From contig OY992536.1 of the NCBI GenBank assembly GCA_963921195.1, positions 286,397,530-286,461,529 of the forward strand: 64,000 nucleotides of DNA, given 5' to 3'. Each line of letters begins with the position of its first letter. The stretch's first letter is position 1. Shown in pieces: positions 45,824 to 57,195 of the stretch. Source of the DNA: Pegoplata infirma. Lineage: Eukaryota; Arthropoda; Insecta; Diptera; Anthomyiidae. A model generated the notes under the pieces. That model had not been told where the DNA came from. It saw only the letters and a list, made by a program, of their open reading frames with translations, and did no database searches. The position numbers and the translations under genes were made by a program.

Positions 45824-46926
45824 ATGAGGAGGTTCATAACAAAATGCACCAATTCCACTTTAACAGTTTTTTAGATAAACGCATAAATGTAAACAAAGTC
45901 AGTACTGAGTATGAGTGTAAGTACTGAGCATTGGGATGTTTCATAATTAAAGTCAGTAGTGAATTGCTGTGCAATTATTGAGCTTTGGGATGTTTTTTGG
46001 TAATGGTTACATCAGGGTTGCAAAATGAGTACATCAAAATTGTACCAACGAGCTCACAAAATTGTACTTTTTCGACCCCAATTGTACCAACATTTTTTTT
46101 GTTTAGTTTTTGTTTTATTTTTTTTATTTTAATTTAAAAAAAGGAACGGAAAAACATTGATTAAAAACAATTTTTTATAAAATTAACATTTGTACTTTAT
46201 TTGGTGGTGCTTTAAAAGTGTATCAGGAGGTATTCAGAGTCCTAGTACTGGTGGAAAATGATGAATTTTTGAAAATACATTTCAGAATATATGAAAGGTC
46301 TTCAGAATCTTACTGTCAGCCCTGGCAATGTAACAAAATATTACTTTTTTTTCAAAAATTACATGTATTTTTCAAAAAAGAAAATGAAGAAAAGTACTCT
46401 TTTTACCACCAGTACTGTGAATACCCCCATGTGTTTTTTGAAAGAAGTACTCTTATGGCACATTGACTGGCAGCTATCTTTATATACCGTTCGACGCAGA
46501 ATCAATTTTTGAGTCGAAATTGCGATGTTTTCCAGTTCGTCGTTTAAACGTCCTCCCGATATTTACTTAAATCTGCCTATTGGTACAATATTCGCCTATT
46601 TCACTCAAATTTGGTTTGTACGTATTTTTACACCAATTTCAGATCTGGCCAAACATGGATCCAGTCGACACAGTTAATCAATCAAAACTAGAAACTGGGT
46701 AAATTCCAAGAAAAAAACATAATCTGAGAAGGATTTCAAATTGTACCAAATGAGTCATTGGTGTACCATTGTACTTTTGAGCTTCGAATTGTACCAAAAA
46801 TGTTACAATTGTACCAACTTTTGCAACCCTGGGTTACATAGATGTTAATGTGTAGAATAGTATTCAGTCAAAAAAACAAAAAACTCAAAAAGTGGAATTG
46901 GCGCGTTTTGTTATGAACCTCCTCAT
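45824..46926. mobile_element. Inverted-repeat element, ends ATGAGGAGGTTCATAAC
   Basis: The left arm ATGAGGAGGTTCATAACAAA, continuing CACCAATTCCACTTT, is mirrored by the right arm ending GTTATGAACCTCCTCAT (46910-46926). It is split by the hAT-like element at 46013-46831, so about 285 bp without it. No clear target duplication. Confidence 0.75.
46013..46831. mobile_element. 819-bp hAT-like element, exact 8-bp target duplication
   Basis: Ends CAGGGTTGCAAAA at both sides (13 of 13 by complement). Exact 8-bp duplications GGTTACAT at 46005-46012 and 46832-46839. Subterminal zones repeat AATTGTACCAA in both orientations. The overlapping 82- and 73-codon frames at 46218 and 46291 show no hAT dimerisation or RNase H-like motifs. 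Confidence 0.92.
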
Positions 46927-46999
46927 TTGATCCTCTATTAAAATATCATTTGAATATTTAGCTAACAAAGTTTTTATTATTTCTATAATTTCTTATTTA

Positions 47000-47372
47000 T
47001 GCAATGAAAAAAAGTTTATGCTAGTTCGAGGCCTTTAATTGTTGGGAATATGTCTTAGGACGTATTCCCAACAAATACTCAGAAAGTTTCTGCATTCAAA
47101 AATTTGATAATTTTCAGGATTGAATTGGTGTTTGTTTTGTGAATTTTTCAATTATTTCCCATCGTCGGAGTTCTTTCGAAAATTTTGAAAATACTGATGT
47201 GGTCCAAATAGCAAGTATTCATATTTTCAAATATTTTAACCCAGTGTATACGACGATGAAAAGGAATAAAGAAATCTATGATTTTTAAATTGGAGAAGTT
47301 AACATAAATATTTGTTATTCAAAATGGAGATAAAAAATGGCCTCGAACTAGAATAAACGTTTTTTCATTGCA
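47000..47372. mobile_element. ~373-bp inverted-repeat element (GCAATGAAAAAA ends)
   Basis: Left TGCAATGAAAAAAAGTTTAT, then CTAGTTCGAGGCC. Right GGCCTCGAACTAG, then AATAAACGTTTTTTCATTGCA (19 of 20 within each listed word after complement). CTTAGGACGTATTCCCAACA pairs with TTGTTGGGAATATGTCTTAG at the left-centre. Non-coding. Confidence 0.7.
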
Positions 47373-47531
47373 CAATTAAAAAGTTGAAAAATAAAATAAA
47401 AAAAAATTATAATAAATGTAAATAAAAATAAATAAAATATTGTAATATAAATTTATATAAAATTTTCCAAGTGCCCTTCTAAAACATTCAAATTATAATC
47501 CCATTAGATCAAGAATAAAAGATTGGGAACC

Positions 47532-48088
47532 AATATTTTTAATAGTTACATTAAATGCCATTAAATTAATGTAGAAACTTTAGTTTTAATGGCCAATTAA
47601 GTTTATTTGCATTATCAATTAATGATATTTTAAATTAAGTAGGTTTGATGACTTAATGCTTGGAGTCCAACCAAAACTATTTTTTAATGCTAAACCATTG
47701 CTGAAGAATCCGTATATTTTCTTCAGAAAAAAATATCTCACAATCAGAAATTTTTTTGTAATAGAAAAATGTTTCAAAATCTGAAATTTTTAGTGCAGAA
47801 AAAATCTTTCAGAATTGGAGATTCTCCAATGGAGAATGTTTTGTGAAAAAAACGAAATTTTTTTCAATATGTCTGTATCTTGAATGTTTATTATGATGGA
47901 GGATCCTATACAAGAAACTTTGAAATTCTGGGGTTTAAATTTGAATCAGTTTTATCCCTTTTTTGTCCCATTAGAATCAGAATTTCAAGTTTATAAGATT
48001 ATTTTGGGAAATCGTAAATTTTAAATGTACTCTTTTACCTGTTGGAATAACGAAGCAAATATTTCCCCATACACACCACTATAAGCAA
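47532..48088. repeat. Loose repeats: TCAGAAATTTTT and CCTA...AAATTC words
   Basis: 47720-47830 repeats CAAAATCTGAAATTTTTAGT-like words. 47895-48030 repeats the ordered words of the 20.6-21.6 kb array (GATGGAGGATCCTA, TTATCCCTTTTTTGTCCC, AGAATCAGAATTTC). No gene. Confidence 0.45.
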
Positions 48089-48895
48089 AACAAGTAAGAA
48101 AATTACAGTCGGTCAAGACCGACCATATAATACCCTACACCAGAGTTTCCCGGAAAATGGGTTCAAACATGGACCGATCAGATCTATATTTTGCCGACTC
48201 TTTAATAAGTGTAAAAACACTCACAAATCAAATTTAAGTGAAATAAGTTTCTTGTTGACACTAAACCGCTTTAACTGAATATCGGGAGAAACTTTCACTT
48301 GGGGCCTAAATCCAAAAATGATCCGAGGATAATCATATTTTATAAGGTTATTAAAATTACGCGTTTAATATACACTTACAGAATTTTAATCAAATATTTT
48401 CTATTTTCATAAAATTTTAGAGATTTATGTGAAAATCGGGAAGGAGGTTTGTATGGGGGCTACAAGAAGAACTAATCGGAATTCTTTAAAATTCGGAATA
48501 GTGATTTGTGTAGATGAAACATGATTACCTGCCAAATTTCGAAAATATACCTATTAAAATGCGGCTATTAGAGTCATTTGGGCCAAAACTAAAGAGGGCC
48601 TTTGTATGGGGGCTAGGTCTAAATATGGACCGATTTTTTCCAATTTCAATAGGCTTCGTCATTGGGCCAAAAGAAGCTTAAGTTTCATATTTCAAGTCGT
48701 TTCACACCGTTTACATGGACAGACAGACGGGCGTAGGGACAGATGGACGGACATCGCCAAATCGACTCAAAAAGTGATTCTAAGTCGATCGGTATACTTA
48801 AAAGTGGGTCTAGGACCAATATTTCGGCTAGTTACAAACATCAGCACAAACTCATTATGCCCTGTACCACAGTGGGTGTAGGGTATAAAAAACAT
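48089..48895. mobile_element. AACAAGTAAGAAAATTACAG...GGGTGTAGGGTATAAAA element
   Basis: A fuller copy of the family seen truncated at 11096-11355. Starts AACAAGTAAGAAAATTACAG, GGTCAAGACCGACCATATAA; middle TTGTATGGGGGCTA twice (48450, 48602) and ACAGACAGACGGGCG near 48720; end CCACAGTGGGTGTAGGGTAT. Such bracketed repeats are frequent in flies. The 91- and 84-codon frames here are repeat translations. Class not decided. Confidence 0.7.
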
Positions 48896-49000
48896 GTAAA
48901 AAAAGTTAATTTTTCAGAGGTTGGATCAGTTCTCCAAGGGGGAACATTTTTCTCTCTGGCCCGATTTTGTCCATTCACGAACTTAACCTGCCTATAAACC

Positions 49001-49213
49001 ACAGTACATGAGTGGTAGGTTCACAGAGTTGCATTTGATGTGTTTAAGTATTAGTGACAGCACACGGTGTAACTTCTGACGTTTCATACAAAACGTAAAA
49101 AAACAACAAAAATACATGCACAAAAGCTCAAACGTACAGGGACACAGACACTAGGCAGGGATAATTCTATACTAAAAACCATACAACCATATTGGAAAGT
49201 ACACAATTAGCAC
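49001..49213 (-). repeat. Dispersed repeat, copy 2 (inverted relative to 932-1153)
   Basis: Reverse complement of the first block of the window. Runs from ACAGTACATGAGTGGTAGGT to AAGTACACAATTAGCAC. Identity is high but with scattered substitutions and small indels. Confidence 0.75.
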
Positions 49214-49440
49214 GATTGTTTGCATACTAGTACTTTACTGTGCTATGAACATTAGACATATTTGTGCCAAACTTCAGGAGTCCAGCTGTTTAATTTTGGA
49301 CCGCATCGTGTTATCTACAGACAGACGGACGGATATTCATACAATGTCTTAGAATAGATCATGGATTAATAGTATATATACTTTATGGGGTTCCCGACCG
49401 ATATTTCGACTGTGGTTGGAGGGTATAAGAAACGGAGAGA
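49214..49440. repeat. Repeat end with ACAGACAGACGGACGG and ACTTTATGGGGTTCCCGACC
   Basis: Contains the complementary sense of family words (ATACTTTATGGGG, GGAGGGTATAAG), ending at GGTTGGAGGGTATAAGAAAC. This is another member of the fly family with GGGTATA termini, adjoining the dispersed repeat. Confidence 0.55.
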
Positions 49441-50269
49441 ACTACTACTCCCTTGCATGACTCTTTTTAAGGACAAACCTGATCTGAAATACCGAAAGAA
49501 AACCGTATATTTTTTGATAATAAAAATTTTAAAGTTTTATTTAATTCATAAAAATTACTATAAATTTATACAAAATTTTTCTAAACAAACCCAGTGTACT
49601 TCTAAATTCAAAAACATGCGCATTGCAAAGTTTAGCACGAAAAACTGTCCGAAATGTTAAAAAATACTCCTTTCATTAAAACTTCCATAGAAGTTAGAGA
49701 CAAATGTTAATTTAACATGAATTTAACAAAAACGAGAATAAAAGTACAGCATCTTCACACAAAATCTGTAAGCACCATCTGAACTAAAGATGACACAAGT
49801 ACAAATGAATTGTACAACAAAAACAATTGCACACTTGGCACATTAAAGTGCTACAACTAAAAAAAAAGTGGAAAACTCATTTATTTCATTTATTAAATAA
49901 AAATCTAAGGGTTTCTGAACCCAACAATATGAAAAACTAGACATTACAACATACACTAAAAGATGCGCTTCAATGCACCAAGTGTTAAAGGACGAAAATA
50001 GAAAAACGCACACTACAACAACACATGTGTCTAGGAAAACAGGACGCGAAACAATTTTCACATCTGCACAAAAAACAACCAAATGCACTAACACATTCAT
50101 ACAATCACTTGGAAATGTTACATTAAGGAAGAAAAAAAAAACAAAAAAAAAGAAATTACTCATTTCAAAATGGTCGTAAATTGAAAATTGACTTCTTGTC
50201 GTCAACGTGTACACATCATTATCATCAGCTACAACAACAGCTACGCATACTGCAATAATAAACAGGCTC
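49441..50269. other. Non-coding DNA, probably unique sequence
   Basis: Includes CAACAACACATGTGTC-type and poly-A tracts. A 148-codon minus frame (49843-50289) starts with a hydrophobic stretch resembling a signal peptide. However, its Met lies inside the neighbouring MITE, it runs through F/V-rich low-complexity sequence, and it matches no family I know. I treat it as chance. Confidence 0.4.
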
Positions 50270-50272
50270 TTA

Positions 50273-50859
50273 CAAGGGAAGTATCTCAACCCTTATGAAC
50301 CGATTTGCCTGAAACTTGAAATATATATCAAAGAGACAATTCTAAGGTTGGGGTGTCTCGGCTTATCGGCCATATCGGGGATTTAGGGGTTCAAAACATG
50401 GGTCAAAAAATGGCGAAAAAATCGTTTTTTGGATTTTTCAGCCATTTCTTTTTAAGAAACTATATGATGTTTTCATATGAGAATAAAGGTTTTTTAATGC
50501 CTATCCAATGGTGGCATAACCTTGTAAAAATTCGGCTTCTTTAAATATTTTTTTTAGGAAAATGTGAAAATTTTGGGGGGTACTTATGTGAAGACATAGA
50601 CCTACGATATCCATATGGATAAGAAATAATCTTTATTAAATTTAAGTCGACCCGTATTTTTGCCCTTGTTGATATTCCTGTTAGTTCGGAAGTTATCAAA
50701 ATTTTCCCGAAGGTCCAAATGGTTTCATAAGGGGACAACGAAATTTTTAAACACTGATATGGCCGATAAGCCGAGACACCCCAACCTTAAAATCGTCTCT
50801 TTAGTATATATTTTAAGTTTCAGGCAAATCGGTTCATAAGAGTTGAGATACTTCCCTTG
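50273..50859. mobile_element. 587-bp foldback-type TIR element, TTA target duplication
   Basis: Arms of well over 100 bp pair with few mismatches: left CAAGGGAAGTATCTCAACCC onward, right ending GGGTTGAGATACTTCCCTTG-like (reads AGTTGAGATACTTCCCTTG). GGGGTGTCTCGGCTTATCGG (50350) pairs with CCGATAAGCCGAGACACCCC (50763). TTA flanks both ends (50270-50272, 50860-50862). A second copy is at 60488-60727. Non-coding. Confidence 0.88.
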
Positions 50860-50919
50860 TTAGTAATTTTTAAACCTAAAACGGTACAACTTTTTTTAGG
50901 GCACCATGCATAAAAACGA

Positions 50920-52131
50920 TAACTGTAGAATTTTATCTAGAAAATTTTTTGTTATCGATATTTTGATAACTATAGAAGTTTCTAAGAATACTTTCTGTTA
51001 TCGACAGAATTTTCTGTAGAAATTAGTTATCGATTTTCTATAGAAAATTTAGTTTCTATAGAAAATTTAGTTTTTATAGAAAATTTTGAGTTATCGATAA
51101 CTATAGAATTTTCTATAGAACATTTTGAGTTATCAATATATCGATATCCGTACAATTTTCAATAGAAAATTTTGTGTTATCGATATATTAATAACTGTAG
51201 AATTTTCTATAGAAAATATTAAGTTATCGATATATCGATAATTATAGAATTTTATATAGAAATTTTAGAGTTGTCAATAATTATAGAATTTGCATTAGCA
51301 AATTTTGAGTTATCGATAACTAAATAATTTTCCACAATTCCAAATTTTCTATAGAAAATTTTCAATGATCGATATATCGATAGCTATGGAATTTTCTATA
51401 GAAAATTTTGAGCTTTGATAACCACAGAATTTTATATAAAAAATTTTGAGTTATCCATATATCGATAAATGTAACTATAGAATTTTCAATAGAAAATTTT
51501 GAGTTATCAAAATTTCGATAACTATAGAATTTTCTACATAAAATTTTGAGTTATTAATATTTCGATAACTATTAAACTTTGTATAGAAAAAATTGAGTTA
51601 TGTATCGATAACTATAAAATATTCTAGAAAAAATTTTGATTTAACAATATTTTAATAGCTATAGAATTTTCTATAGAAAATTTTGAGTTATCGATATATC
51701 GATAACTATAAAATTTTCTATAAGAATAATCTAAGAAAATATGAGTAATTGATATATCGATAACTGTTGAATTTTCTAAGAAAATTTTGACTTAAGAATT
51801 TTCTAAAAAAAAATTTGAGTTATCGATATATCCATAATTATAGAATTTTCTGTATAAAATTTTGAGTTATCGATAACTATTGAATTTTCTATCGAAAATT
51901 TTTAGATATCGATGTATCGATAACTATAACGATAACTGTAGAATTTTCTATAGAAAATTTTGAGTTATCGATATATCGATAACTATTGAATGTTCTCTAG
52001 AAAATTTTGAGTTATTGATTATCGATAACTAAAGAATTTGCAATAGAAAATTTTGAGTTATCGATATATCGATAACTATAGAATTTCTATAAAAATTGTG
52101 AATTATCGATATATCCATAACTGTAAAATTA
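50920..52131. repeat. 47-bp TATCGATA satellite, array 2
   Basis: Same double-palindrome unit as array 1, but most units carry a GAG spacer (AAATTTTGAGTTATCG) instead of CTG. The first few units (50920-51010) retain CTG. Broken at 52131 by the 3-kb TIR element and resumed at 55197 with the phase kept. Confidence 0.92.
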
Positions 52132-52879
52132 CACTGTGCTACACCAAAAATATGCAGGGGTTCTCATATGAAAATTCGGGTTGGTTGGAGTCCATAGAGT
52201 ACTGATATACTCATAGTTTTTCTGGATCACTTCGTTAAGTACGTTTTTTATTGGCAAATGTGTTGAAAAACGGCAATTCTTAAATTACAACTTTAAAAAA
52301 TTATTTCTTTGTTAGTTTGTAACCGATTTTCGACTTTATGGATTTTTTTGAAAGGTATAAGTCTTACCTTTTAAACAAAACAAAAATATTAAAAATCGAT
52401 CAAGAATTGGCTGAGCTACGATCGTTTAAGTTAAAAAAAATCCAATTTTTTGAAAAATTTGTCATATTCTTTATACTCTAAGTTGAAAGTGCATCATTAA
52501 ACATTTTTTTTTTATTTTTGTATAAAAGTATAGTAAAGTAGCTTTCCAAAACACCAAAAAACATAACAATCGGTTAAAAAATGAATGAGTTATGCTAAGT
52601 TTTGTGATAGGACATTTTTAATTTTTTTCTGAAATGCTTGTAATTCAGGTATTATTCATAAATCTTATTGCTAGTAGTAATTTTATGTGCCTATGCATAT
52701 AAACAAGAGATGGTAACATAATTAGATTTGTGCGTGATTGACACATGATCACAAGTGAGCGTGATTGAAAATCAATTTTACTCACGTCGTTGTGAGTGAG
52801 TGTCAGTGGAATAAAAAAGTGTGAGTAAAATAAAAAAAAAATTTTTTGTAAATAGTTTTTTAAAGATTAGATGTTTGTC

Positions 52880-53310
52880 TAAGAGATGGTCACGTGAGTG
52901 AATTTTAACTTTCACTCAATCACGAGCATAATTTTTCTTCTAACACTCACTCCCAATCACGTGTGTAAATTTAATACAACTCACACTCACGTACGCCGAT
53001 GCAAGAGTCACTCACGCTAACGTTGACTCACACTCACGATATTCTTATTTATACTAAAAATAATTTCAAAAATCTTTCAAAATTTTCAGCAAAATCTAAA
53101 ATTTTACATTTGTTTTGATTTTTTCGGGACGAAATCTGAAGTTAAGCAAAATTTTACATTTTTTTTGTTGCTTTTTTTGGAATGAAAGGAAATATGAAGA
53201 GAAAATAAATCACGCAAACTCATGCAAAAAAATAAACTCACGCTCACTCTTTCACGCAATAATCTTTCTCACACTCACTCACAATCACGTGAGTAAAATT
53301 GAATTTAGTC
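52880..53310. repeat. TCACTCACACTCACG-rich block inside the 3-kb element
   Basis: Dense CACTCACTC / CACGTGAGTAAA words. The reverse complement, diverged, is at 12961-13266. The 88-codon frame at 53115 is repeat translation. Confidence 0.6.
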
Positions 53311-53341
53311 ACACTGACGCTCTTATCTGCTCATGTTCCCA

Positions 53342-53622
53342 CCCAGTTGGCAAAATAAAATCACACCTGACATACTGCTGACTCTCCCTTTATGAAATCG
53401 CTGACATCTTCATACAATTTTTAAAAATGTCATCAATGACATGTCAGCAGTTGGTCAGCAGTGTCCTCCAGTATCGGTGGCCACTAACAATTCGTTTAAA
53501 CAACCGCTGACCAACTGCTGACATGTCATTGATGACATTTTGAAAAATTGTATGAAGATGTCAGCAATTTTATAAAGGGAGAGTCAGCTGTATGTCAGGT
53601 GAGATTTTTTTTGCCCACTGGG
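53342..53622. mobile_element. 281-bp palindromic element (CCCAGT(T/G)GGCAAAA ends)
   Basis: Almost a full-length hairpin: CACCTGACATACTGCTGACT at left pairs with AGTCAGCTGTATGTCAGGTG at right, and GACATGTCAGCAGTTGGTCA pairs with TGACCAACTGCTGACATGTC. The centre is CTCCAGTATCGGTGGCC. No clear target duplication. Confidence 0.8.
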
Positions 53623-53630
53623 CATCTCTA

Positions 53631-53891
53631 GTTTGTCTATCCGCACAAAAAAATTGTAATATGTTTTTTTCGTTATTTTCGAAAAATCGCATTTGAATTT
53701 TGAATTTCATGACAATTTGGTAATTTGCTTGGTTCAACGTAGCGTATGACTAATGCAAATATTTAATAGTCATTCGCTACTTTGAAACAAGAAAATACAA
53801 GCAAATTACAAAATTGTTATGAAAATTAATATTCAAATGCGATTTTCTCAAAAAAACATATGTCTGAATTTATTTGTGTGGATAGACAAAC
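53631..53891. mobile_element. 261-bp palindromic element (GTTTGTCTATCC ends)
   Basis: GTTTGTCTATCCGCACAAA at left, TTTGTGTGGATAGACAAAC at right. Inner pairs CGCATTTGAATTTTGAATTT versus AAATTAATATTCAAATGCGA, and GACTAATGCAAATATTTAATAGTC at the centre. The flanks CATCTCTAG and CATCTAAG are similar but not identical. Starts 8 bp after the preceding palindrome. Confidence 0.75.
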
Positions 53892-54509
53892 ATCTAAGCT
53901 TAAAAAAAAAGTGGCCGGGTTTTTGATTAATTGACTTTTTTTAAAAATGCAAAAATTTCAGAACTAATTCTGAAAATTTTCCAAAAAAAAAAAAATTAAT
54001 CGATGTTTGAGATTGTGGTGCATTCCGTTTTAATTTAATAAATATTTAAACAAGGTAACTCAACACAAATTTGACCATTTTTCCAATATTTGACCTCCTA
54101 AGTCAAGTTTTTGAAAAATTTTAAAACCAAAAACGCAATGTTCTTAGCTCCATATAGGGCTATTCATACAACCTGTTCAGAAATTTACTTTACACATGTT
54201 TTTTTTTTTTGCTGGATATTTGGTGTGGAATGCCTCATACGTTTATTTATAAATAGGTAAAATTTCCATCAAATGATCCTACAATTTTACCAATTTCGTT
54301 TCAAAAATGTTTGCAAACGTACAACTTTTTCTGTCATAAAAATGTTGCAGGTATAACTTTTCAAAAAAGATTTTTTACTTAAACGAGCCTATTTTCAATC
54401 TATTCTCAATATTTTTGTTTTTAAGAAGTACCACTCATATTTTTCAAACAAAACCAAAAAATTATAAATGGGATTTAGAAGCAACTGACACGCCCATTTT
54501 TTTTTCCAC
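53892..54509. other. Non-coding centre of the 3-kb element
   Basis: A/T-rich; no pairing partner and no protein family seen. Confidence 0.4.
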
Positions 54510-55196
54510 TCACTCACAACCACGTGAGTAAAATTGATTTTCAATCACGCTCACTTGTGATCATGTGTCAATCACGCACAAATCTAATTATGTTACCATC
54601 TCTTGTTTATATGCATAGGCACATAAAATTACTACTAGCAATAAGATTTATGAATAATAAGTACCTGAATTACAAGCATTTCAGAAAAAAATTAAAAATG
54701 TCCTATCGCAAAACTTAGCATAACTCATTCATTTTTTAACCGATTGTTATGTTTTTTGGTGTTTTGGAAAGCTACTTTACTATACTTTTATACAAAAATA
54801 AAAAAAAAAAATGTTTAATGATGCACTTTCAACTTAGAGTATAAAGAATATGAAAATTTTTTCAAAAAATTGGATTTTTTTTAACTTAAACGATCGTAGC
54901 TCAGCCAATTCTTGATCGATTTTTAATATTTTTGTTTTGTTTAAAAGGTAAGACTTATACCTTTCAAAAAAATCCATAAAGTCGAAAATCGGTTACAAAC
55001 TAACAAAGTAATAATTTTTTAAAGTTGTAATTTAAGAATTGGCGTTTTTAAACACATTTGCCAATAAAAAACGTACTTAACGAAGTGATCCAGAAAAACT
55101 ATGAGTATATCAGTACTCTATGGACACCAACCAACCCGAATTTTCATATGAGAACCCCTGCATATTTTATTTTTGGTCATTTGTAGCACAGTGTTA

Positions 55197-57195
55197 TCAA
55201 TAGAAAATTTTAAGTTATCAATGTATCGATATCTTTTGAATTTTCTATAAAAAAATTTTGAGTTATCGATTTATTGATAACTATAGAATTTTCTCTAGAA
55301 AATTTTAAGTTATCGATATATCGATAACTACAGAATTTTCTAGAGAAAATTTTGAGTTATCGATATATCGATAACTAGAATTTTCTATAGATAATTTTGA
55401 GTTATTGATGTATTGATAACTATATATTTTTTTGAGTTATCGATATATCGATAGCTATTGATTTTTTTGAGTTATCGATATATCGATAAATATAGAATTT
55501 TCTATAGAAAATTTTGAGTTTTCGATACATCGATAGCTATAGAATTTTCTATAGAAAATTTTGAGTTTTCGATATATCGATAACTATAGAATTTTCTATA
55601 GAAAATTTTGAGTTATCGATGTATTGATAACTATGTTTTTTTTTTGTGTTATCGATATATCGATAGCTATATATTTTTTTGAGTTATCAATATATCGATA
55701 ACTATATAATTTTCTATAGAAAATTTTGAGTTTTCGATATATCGATAACTATAGAATTTTCTATAGAAAATTTTGAGTTATCTATATATCGATAACTATA
55801 AAATTTTCCATGAGAATTTTCTAAGAAAATTTGAGTAATCGATATATCGATAACTGTTGAATTTTCTAAGAAAATTTTGACTTTAGAATTTTCTAAAAAA
55901 AAATTGAGTTATCGATATATCGATACTATTGAATTTTCTATATAAAAATTTTGAGTTACCGTTATATCGATAACTATAACGATAACTGTAAAATTTTCTA
56001 TAAAACAATTTGAGTTGTCGATATATTGATAACTATAGAATTTTGTGTAGAAATTTTTTGTTATCGATAACTAAGAGTTTTCTAAAGAAAATTTTTAGTT
56101 ATCGATATCTAGAATTTTCATTAGCAAATTTTGAGTAATCAATAACTAAAAAATTTTATGTAGAAAATTTTAAGTTATCGATAAATTAATATCTATAGAA
56201 TTTTCTATAGAGAATTTTAAGTTGTTAGTATATTGATAACAATTTAATTTTTTATAGAAAATATTGATTTAACTATATTTCGATAACTCTAAAATTCTCT
56301 ACAAACAATTTTCTGTTATCGATATATCGATAAGTGTAAAATTTTCTAGAGAAAATTTATTTTGTCAATATATTAATAACTCTAGATATTTTCTTAAGAA
56401 AATTTTCTGTTATTGATATATCAATAATTGTATAATTTTCTTAAGAAAATTTTCAGTTATCGATATATCAATAACTATAGAATTTCCTATGGAAAGTATT
56501 CTGTTATCGATAACTGTACATTTTCTGTTATCGATATATTGATAACTATAGGATTTCCTACTGAAAATGTTCTGTTATCGATATATTGATAACTACAAAA
56601 TTTTCTATAGAAAATTTTCTGTTATCGGTGTACCAAAACCTAATGAATTTTATCAATATATCGAGATCTAGAGAATTTTCTAAAAAAGCTGCTATCGATA
56701 ACTATAAAATTTTTTATAAAAAAAAATTCTTTATCGATGTTTCTATAACTATAGAAAGTTCTGCAGAAAATTTTCTGTTATCGATATATCGATAACTATA
56801 GAAATTTCTATAGAAAATTTTCTGTTATCGATATATCGATATCTATAGAATTTTCTATAGAAAATTTTCTGTTGTCGATGTAACAGTAACTATATAGAAA
56901 AGTTTCTGTTATCGATATATCGATATCTATGGAATTTTCAACAGAAAATTTTAAGTTATCGATATATCAATAACTACAAAATTTTCTATAGAAAATTTAA
57001 AGTTATCGATATATCGATAACTATAGAATTTTCTATCGATATATCGATAACTGTAGATGTTTCTATGGAAAATTTTGAGTAATCGATATAAAGACAACAA
57101 TAGAATTTTCTAGAGAAAAATTGAAGTTATCGAAATATCAATATTTATGGAATTTTCTATAGAAAGTTTTGTTTTATCAATTTTCAATAGAAAAT
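55197..57195. repeat. 47-bp TATCGATA satellite, array 3
   Basis: Continues array 2. From 55200 to about 56260 the spacer is GAG. From about 56290 to 56900 it switches to CTG, as in array 1, then mixes again to 57195. Cleanest units lie at 55490-55620 and 56780-56870. Frames such as 56586-56795 are repeat translation. Confidence 0.92.

Larger units (their letters stand above)
45789..47531. mobile_element. Probable hAT-like element carrying three nested insertions
   Basis: Left CAATGTTTCCCAATCTTTT and right complement TATTGGTTCCCAATCTTTT (15 of 19), the wording of many hAT ends. The flanking octamers CTTTAAAT and TTTTTAAT agree at 6 of 8. Inside are 45824-46926 (inverted repeat, itself holding a hAT-like element) and 47000-47372 (inverted repeat). 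No coding capacity. Boundary confidence is lower than for the exact-TSD elements. Confidence 0.55.
52132..55193. mobile_element. 3.06-kb TIR element with ~0.67-kb inverted arms, inserted in satellite
   Basis: Ends CACTGTGCTACA / TGTAGCACAGTG. Arms 52132-52800 and 54510-55193 are nearly identical reverse complements (for example GGAGTCCATAGAGTACTGAT versus ATCAGTACTCTATGGACACC). TTA lies outside both ends (52129-52131, 55194-55196), and joining the flanks gives continuous satellite. The 1.7-kb centre holds a TCACTCACAATCACGTG block and two smaller palindromic elements. No transposase frame. CACTG ends with a 3-bp target recall CACTA/EnSpm or Harbinger-type elements; the class is inference. Confidence 0.9.

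Noticed and set aside
49843..50289. 148-codon minus frame with a signal-peptide-like start
   Set aside because: The Met lies inside a MITE, the sequence is F/V-rich low complexity, and no cleavable mature domain or family is recognisable.
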